A stretch of 47,358 nt of DNA. Origin: JAQVEM01 sp964595565 (GTDB lineage Bacteria; Actinomycetota; Humimicrobiia; Humimicrobiales; Humimicrobiaceae). How positions within the stretch are numbered: the first letter of the stretch is position 1; each line of letters begins with the position of its first letter. The translations under genes were made by a program, and so were the position numbers. The DNA lies in NCBI GenBank assembly GCA_964595565.1, contig CAZQQX010000012.1, positions 1 through 47,358 on the forward strand, read 5' to 3'. The notes beneath the pieces are model-generated. The model made no database searches and was not told the DNA's origin. It saw nothing but the letters and a program-made list of their open reading frames with translations. Positions 43,645 through 47,358 of this stretch are shown here, in pieces.

Positions 43645-43659
43645 TTATAATCATTATAA
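43645..43659 (-). promoter_or_regulatory. PerR box upstream of perR
   Basis: TTATAAT-C-ATTATAA is an exact 7-1-7 match to the Bacillus PerR consensus, located 34 nt before the perR start. It overlaps AT-rich -10-like sequence on the minus strand, so binding would block transcription of the perR-peroxiredoxin operon. Autoregulation is inferred. Confidence 0.75.
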
Positions 43660-43838
43660 ATTAAATATTATTATAATGCAATAACAATTATAAATTTAAA
43701 AAAATATTAAGATTAGAACTAAATTATTGAGCTTTGGCAGGGATATTTTTATAGCGGAATCAAATTGTTAATGGGCAGTATGCCTGTTCCAGGATAAATA
43801 TCTTTAAATTATTAATAATAAGGGTTATTATCATCAAT

Positions 43839-44762
43839 ATGAAATATCTGGTTATACTAAATCCAAGTGCTGCAAAGGGTGCAGCTTTAAAAAACAAACC
43901 AAAAATTGAAAAACTATTAGAGAAGTATCTGTCAGATTATTCACTGATAGTTTCAGCCAGACCCGGTGATCCTACTATCCTGGCCCGGGAGGCTGCAGAA
44001 AAAGACTATGATGTAGTCGTTGCCGTAGGCGGTGACGGCACTTCAAATGAAATCATTAACGGCCTGATGGCATCTAAACTTGAAGGTAAGAAAATCCCGA
44101 AGCTGGCAGTGATCCCCGCAGGGCGGGGTAATGATTTTGCTGCCAGCATGGGGATTCCCGCAGAGTTTGAAGATGCTGTAAAAGCAATTGCAGCCGGAAA
44201 AACGAGAACAATTGATGTGGGACAGGTCTTTGGAGGAAATTATCCTCAGGGTAAGTATTTTGGGAATGGAATTGGCATTGGCTTTGATACCATCGTGGGT
44301 TTTGAAGCAGCAAAATTACCCGGCTTCCTATCAGGGATACCGGGTTATTTGATTGCTGCCATAAAAACGATATTTTTGTATTTCAAAGCCCCAACCCTGA
44401 GGGTTAAAATTGATAATGATACTTTTGAGAAACAGTGTCTTATCATATCAGTTATGAATGGGTGGCGGATGGGCACTTCATTCAAGATGACACCTTTATC
44501 GAAACCTGATGACGGATTGTTCAGTCTAATGATAGTAGAGCAGGTAAGCAGGATTGGCGCTATCAAATTGATGGGCAAAATTATGACCGGGAAGCAAGAA
44601 GGTCATCCCTCCGTCAAAATGCCATTGACCGGCAGTATTGAAATCACTGCGCTGAAAGGAAGCCTTCCAGTGCATGCTGACGGAGAAACGATTTGTGAAA
44701 AGGGAGATTCTCTGAATGCAAAAATATTCACAAAACAGATTGATTTAATAGTTGGAGGCTGA
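43839..44762 (+). CDS. Diacylglycerol/lipid kinase (YegS/DgkB-like)
   Basis: A 307-residue lipid kinase with the DAGK catalytic fold. ILNPSAAKG opens the domain, VVAVGGDGTSNEIINGL carries the GGDGT nucleotide motif at residues 64-68, and IPAGRGNDFAASMGIP is the second signature. GNGIGIGFDTIVGFEA and SLPVHADGE follow in the C-terminal beta domain. It phosphorylates diacylglycerol or a related lipid. It lies 6 nt before plsC, which suggests a phosphatidate recycling pair. No clear ribosome binding site precedes the ATG. Confidence 0.9.
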   Translation: MKYLVILNPSAAKGAALKNKPKIEKLLEKYLSDYSLIVSARPGDPTILAREAAEKDYDVVVAVGGDGTSNEIINGLMASKLEGKKIPKLAVIPAGRGNDFAASMGIPAEFEDAVKAIAAGKTRTIDVGQVFGGNYPQGKYFGNGIGIGFDTIVGFEAAKLPGFLSGIPGYLIAAIKTIFLYFKAPTLRVKIDNDTFEKQCLIISVMNGWRMGTSFKMTPLSKPDDGLFSLMIVEQVSRIGAIKLMGKIMTGKQEGHPSVKMPLTGSIEITALKGSLPVHADGETICEKGDSLNAKIFTKQIDLIVGG

Positions 44763-44768
44763 TAATAA

Positions 44769-45527
44769 ATGATTAAATTTCTAATCAACCTTCTTATGAG
44801 GTTTATATTATTTGTGACATGCGATATAAATAAAAAAGTATTGAAGGCTGTGCCGCGTAATGGTCCATTGATATTGATTGGAAATCATATAAACTCTTTA
44901 GACGTGCTTGTAGCTCTGGCCTTTTCATACCCCCGTAAGATCTTTTTTCTGGTTAAAAAGGAGACATTTGAGTCCCCATTTTTAAAATTCCTGTTTAATA
45001 CCTGGGGGTCCATTCCGGTTGACCGGGGTACTGCTGATTTCCAAGCTTTAAACAAAGCAACCGACGCTCTTAATCAGGGACATTTTTTTGTTATTGCACC
45101 TGAGGGAACACGCACAAAAAATGGGCGGCTAATCAAGGCACATACCGGTGTGGTGGTAATTGCCATGAAAAGCAAGGCTACGATTATGCCTGTTGTCCAG
45201 TATGGTGGGGAAAAGTTTTTTGAGAACATCAAAAAGTTGCGCAGGACAAAGGTCACAATTCAGGTTGGCGCGCCATTCATGACTAGCCCGGGCAGTGCCT
45301 ATCCAGATAAAAAAGAACGCCAGTTGATTGCAGATGAGATAATGTATCAAGTGGCAGAGCTCCTACCGGCAGAGTACCGGGGATATTATTCAGATCTGAG
45401 TAAAGCTACGACAAATTATTTAAATTTTGATGTACCGGTAATCAAACCAATTCACCAGTCCCGCTGGCATAAGATTGGGAATGCAGTCAGGAATTATTTT
45501 TCTTTCGCCAGGAATCCTGCCGAGTAA
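44769..45527 (+). CDS. plsC: 1-acyl-sn-glycerol-3-phosphate acyltransferase (PlsC)
   Basis: 252 residues with the acyltransferase motifs in order: H-x4-D in NHINSLD (about residue 40), GSIPVDRGT with the motif II Arg, APEGTRTKNGRL (motif III) and IMPVVQYGG (motif IV). It adds the second acyl chain to lysophosphatidate at the membrane. GGAGG within the end of the lipid kinase gene serves as ribosome binding site, so the two genes are coupled. No long extension is present. Confidence 0.88.
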   Translation: MIKFLINLLMRFILFVTCDINKKVLKAVPRNGPLILIGNHINSLDVLVALAFSYPRKIFFLVKKETFESPFLKFLFNTWGSIPVDRGTADFQALNKATDALNQGHFFVIAPEGTRTKNGRLIKAHTGVVVIAMKSKATIMPVVQYGGEKFFENIKKLRRTKVTIQVGAPFMTSPGSAYPDKKERQLIADEIMYQVAELLPAEYRGYYSDLSKATTNYLNFDVPVIKPIHQSRWHKIGNAVRNYFSFARNPAE

Positions 45528-45577
45528 ATTCTTTCGCAACATTTTCAATACGAACCAGATATTCTCTATCCAGGTTT

Positions 45578-45967
45578 TCAACAGCATCGTATATAAGCTG
45601 GTTTATTAATCCCAGATTTGAAAGCATAATGTAAGGTGCCTATCTTGAGATACCAGAGGTGTGGATCTGGGGCTGGCATAAAAACTTTATAGTTATTAAG
45701 AAGTATATTTTTCCTCTTGTTGAATAGACTTTTTTGGATCAAATGATTAAGATACCTACGAAGAATTAGTCTTAAAATGGCTACCCCTGCTTCAGTACAG
45801 AAGATAGCCCATATAGATAGGTATTTGTCAAAGAAGCTTATTTTTTGTATCAACCTTTTCAGTCCTGCTATGAAGAAAGCGGGTACCAGACAGGTAAGTG
45901 CATAGGCTGAAAGATACTTCATTAATGCGCCCCATCCTAATTTTACTGCCTCAATAAAAATTTCCAT
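45578..45967 (-). pseudogene. N-terminal stub of an ArsP/COG0701-type permease
   Basis: The first ~35 residues (FIEAVKLGWGALMKYLSAYA, then LTCLVPAFFIAG) match the start of the two-domain permeases (COG0701) that accompany ArsR and ArsC. After residue 36 the sequence loses the expected helices and conserved cysteine loop and runs on as unrelated residues to a stop at 129, whereas intact members have 300 or more. A deletion or replacement after FFIAG is therefore likely. The ATG lies 6 nt after the stop of the arsC remnant, as in intact operons. Farther down, a minus-strand frame from 45627 (MLSNLGLINQLIYDAVENLD...) may be another relic. Confidence 0.6.
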
Positions 45968-45973
45968 GAATAT

Positions 45974-46132
45974 CTAGTTCCTCTCTATAAAATTAAGTAT
46001 CTTTTTTTCTACCTCGTCTCTTACTTTTTTGAAGATCGCAAGCTTTTCTTCCTTTGTCCCTCTGGCTTTTGCGGGGTCTATTATGCACCAGTGAACATGC
46101 TTTGCTTTAACCAAAAAGACCAGGCATGATTT
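45974..46132 (-). pseudogene. arsC: C-terminal remnant of arsenate reductase ArsC
   Basis: A frame without start decodes to 52 residues: KSCLVFLVKAKHVHWCIIDP followed by AKARGTKEEKLAIFKKVRDE and a final helix. This matches the end of low-molecular-weight-phosphatase-type ArsC, where a C-P-x-F segment precedes HW-x-x-x-DP and the RVRDEI helix. The N-terminal two thirds, including the active-site Cys loop, are missing; in their place the truncated arsR reads into it in a different frame. It is too short to be functional. Confidence 0.7.
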
Positions 46133-46343
46133 CCTGGTATTCTAAGACCTCCAGGTGGCTTGATATAGTTGGCTGGGACAAATCAATAATTTCTCTTATC
46201 TCATTTACACAGAGACTTTTCTTTTTATTAAGTAAAAACACAATCCTTAACCTGCCTTCGTCGGAAAGGGACTTTAGTATCCTATTTAGTTTTCTTAACT
46301 GTTCCATTTTTTTGACAATAGCAATAATCTTATTGTATATCAT
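46107..46343 (-). pseudogene. arsR: Truncated ArsR family regulator
   Basis: 78 residues, against about 118 in the intact paralogue next door. Residues 13-70 are the ArsR winged helix (ILKSLSDEGRLRIVFLLNKKKSLCVNEIREIIDLSQPTISSHLEVL). The frame then breaks into MPGLFG and stops. The metal motif that is CVC in the neighbour is CVN here, so one thiol ligand is lost. The 3' end was removed by a deletion joining it to arsC. It may still fold as a DNA-binding fragment, but loss of function is more likely. Confidence 0.7.
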
Positions 46344-46446
46344 ATCTATATATTTAAAATTGTCAATTTATTTTACTTAATTTATTTCCTTTTTTTGCAG
46401 AATACAGAGATAATTTAATTATTCAGGAATTTCAATATTTAAGGTT

Positions 46447-46803
46447 TCATTGCCTGTTACAGATATCTTCCCTATTTACAGTGGCTAGCCTGGTAATGTC
46501 GTCTTTAATCCGGGGGTCATCTTTTATTATGAAAATTATATCTTTTAGAAGTTTTTTAGTTTCAGAATCAAGACTAGGATCTAAATTGTAGTTTATCCAC
46601 TTTCCGTCTTTGCTGAAATTTACAAGGCCGCTGTTTTCAAGTTTTTTAAGGTGGCTTGATATGGTTGGCTGGGAGAGCCCAATAAGCTCCCTTATCTCAC
46701 ATACGCAGAGGCCTTTCTTACTGATTAAGAGTGAGATAATTCTTAACCTTCCCTCATCTGATATTGCTTTTAAAATCTTTATGACTGTTTTTAAATCCAG
46801 CAT
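46447..46803 (-). CDS. arsR: ArsR family metalloregulator
   Basis: A complete 118-residue ArsR/SmtB repressor. The recognition unit is ISDEGRLRIISLLISKKGLCVCEIRELIGLSQPTISSHLKKLENSGLV; the CVC pair at the start of helix 3 is the classical As(III)/Sb(III)-binding motif. A wing (FSKDGKWINYNLDPS) and dimer helix follow. It is a paralogue of the truncated copy downstream, so the locus once had tandem arsR genes. It should regulate the ars remnants from the AT-rich region upstream of it. Confidence 0.87.
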   Translation of the reverse strand: MLDLKTVIKILKAISDEGRLRIISLLISKKGLCVCEIRELIGLSQPTISSHLKKLENSGLVNFSKDGKWINYNLDPSLDSETKKLLKDIIFIIKDDPRIKDDITRLATVNREDICNRQ

Positions 46804-47037
46804 CTTTTTAGTTTTGATGATAATTATACCTTTATTATAATTTCATATTTAAATATTTCAATTAGTTATGATATTTCTCTATTAACCTGAATCCATACCT
46901 TAAAGATTTAAGAAATCTATATAAAAATTTTAGCTACAAGCACCATTATGTACCCAGTTCTTGAAATTCATTTAACCGGTGCTACTTTATTGATAATTCG
47001 TAAAAATATGAGAATTACTTAAGATGAATATGACTAA
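46804..47037. other. Intergenic region upstream of arsR
   Basis: A 234-nt stretch. It includes ATATTTAAATAT (46845-46856), a perfect 12-nt palindrome 41 nt before the arsR start that could be its operator, although short AT palindromes arise by chance. The rest is AT-rich with no reading frame that I can support. Confidence 0.35.
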
Positions 47038-47310
47038 AAGGCAACAGGACTTAAACAGAAACAATATGAATTGATAGATAGATTAAAAAGGATAACCGAA
47101 GCTGATGAAAAATACTCAATTATGTTTATTTACTTATTAAGTTTATGCTCTATAGCACCAGGATTATTTAAAAATTCTAAAATAGAGTAAAAAAGACAGT
47201 TAATTAATTTTTTACTCATGAACTTAAAGCTAAGAGGCCAAAAGCTAGAGTATGCCTGGAATAAACCATTTGATTTGCTTGTAAAGACGATTGTATTATT
47301 AACTGGCTGA
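47038..47310 (+). pseudogene. C-terminal remnant of a large serine recombinase
   Basis: One plus-strand frame reads GLKQKQYELIDRLKRITEAD..., then FKNSKIE, a TAA stop at 47188-47190, then KRQLINFLLMNLKLRGQKLEY and NKPFDLLVKT before the final TGA at 47308. This matches the C-terminal end of resolvase/invertase-type large serine recombinases, where the motif normally reads ...EEKRQLLNFLLxNLxLxGxKLxYxLKKPFD. The stop replaces one of the Glu codons, and everything upstream (catalytic domain) is missing. It is a dead relic of an integrative element, probably linked to the arrival or decay of the ars genes. Confidence 0.72.
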
Positions 47311-47358
47311 CCCGGATTGCGAAATTTAGAACCAGCTTTTAAAAGAAATTATTAAAAT

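Noticed and set aside
1..47358. tRNA, rRNA or CRISPR loci
   Set aside because: No T-loop/CCA patterns, rRNA segments or regularly spaced direct repeats were found by reading both strands; a covariance scan would be needed for certainty.

Overview
This is an AT-rich 47.4 kb piece of a bacterial chromosome. It is probably a metagenome or draft scaffold, because a 100-N gap at 27928-28027 joins two contigs. The genes suggest a low-GC anaerobe or microaerophile: a TRAP uptake system for uronates, PerR-type peroxide sensing, Bacillota-style 7-1-7 Fur and PerR boxes, a class II cyclic di-GMP riboswitch, a DUF3048 (YerB-like) protein and an L,D-transpeptidase. An apolipoprotein N-acyltransferase (Lnt) is also present, which is unusual for typical Clostridia. 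A deep or uncultured lineage (for example Atribacterota-like or low-GC Actinomycetota-like) is therefore as plausible as Bacillota. I cannot place it from sequence reading alone. There are no rRNA or tRNA genes and no CRISPR array that I can see.

Layout. 0-5 kb: the start of a VOC/glyoxalase gene running off the edge, a formate/nitrite-type channel behind a perfect Fur box, an L,D-transpeptidase, an ATP-cone/PD-(D/E)XK nuclease and a DrrAB-type ABC exporter. 5.5-13.6 kb (minus strand): a full catabolic unit for 4-deoxy-5-keto-uronate (KduI, KduD, KdgK, KDPG aldolase fused to a VOC domain), with a TRAP transporter (DctPQM) and an IclR regulator. A fumarylacetoacetate-hydrolase-family gene and a LysE-type exporter follow on the other strand. 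16-19 kb: Na/Pi symporter plus PhoU, then a cation diffusion facilitator.

20.5-28.6 kb is a signalling block centred on cyclic di-GMP. On the minus strand are a Cache-HAMP histidine kinase, a receiver protein and a receiver-GAF-HD-GYP phosphodiesterase, preceded by a lone PAS protein. On the plus strand a TTGACA promoter, a class II c-di-GMP riboswitch and an overlapping intrinsic terminator precede a membrane PAS-GGDEF-HD-GYP enzyme and a secreted charged protein. The enzyme that makes and breaks c-di-GMP therefore appears to be controlled by an RNA sensor of its own product. The N gap lies in the secreted-protein gene. The gap is flanked by identical 55-nt ends, and merging them restores one 257-residue reading frame, so the gap is probably an assembly artefact.

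28.7-41 kb holds envelope and lipid genes: GNAT-like protein, DedA plus a GT4 glycosyltransferase, a MacAB-type exporter, a GT2 glycosyltransferase, a methyltransferase, Lnt and a histidine phosphatase. 41-43.7 kb is an oxidative-stress block: membrane-anchored MsrAB, and a peroxiredoxin-PerR operon with a perfect PerR box. 43.8-45.5 kb holds a lipid kinase and PlsC.

The last 1.8 kb is decaying accessory DNA. It contains an arsenic-resistance operon with an internal deletion (arsR' fused to 'arsC, then a permease stub), an intact second ArsR, and the stop-containing C-terminus of a serine recombinase.
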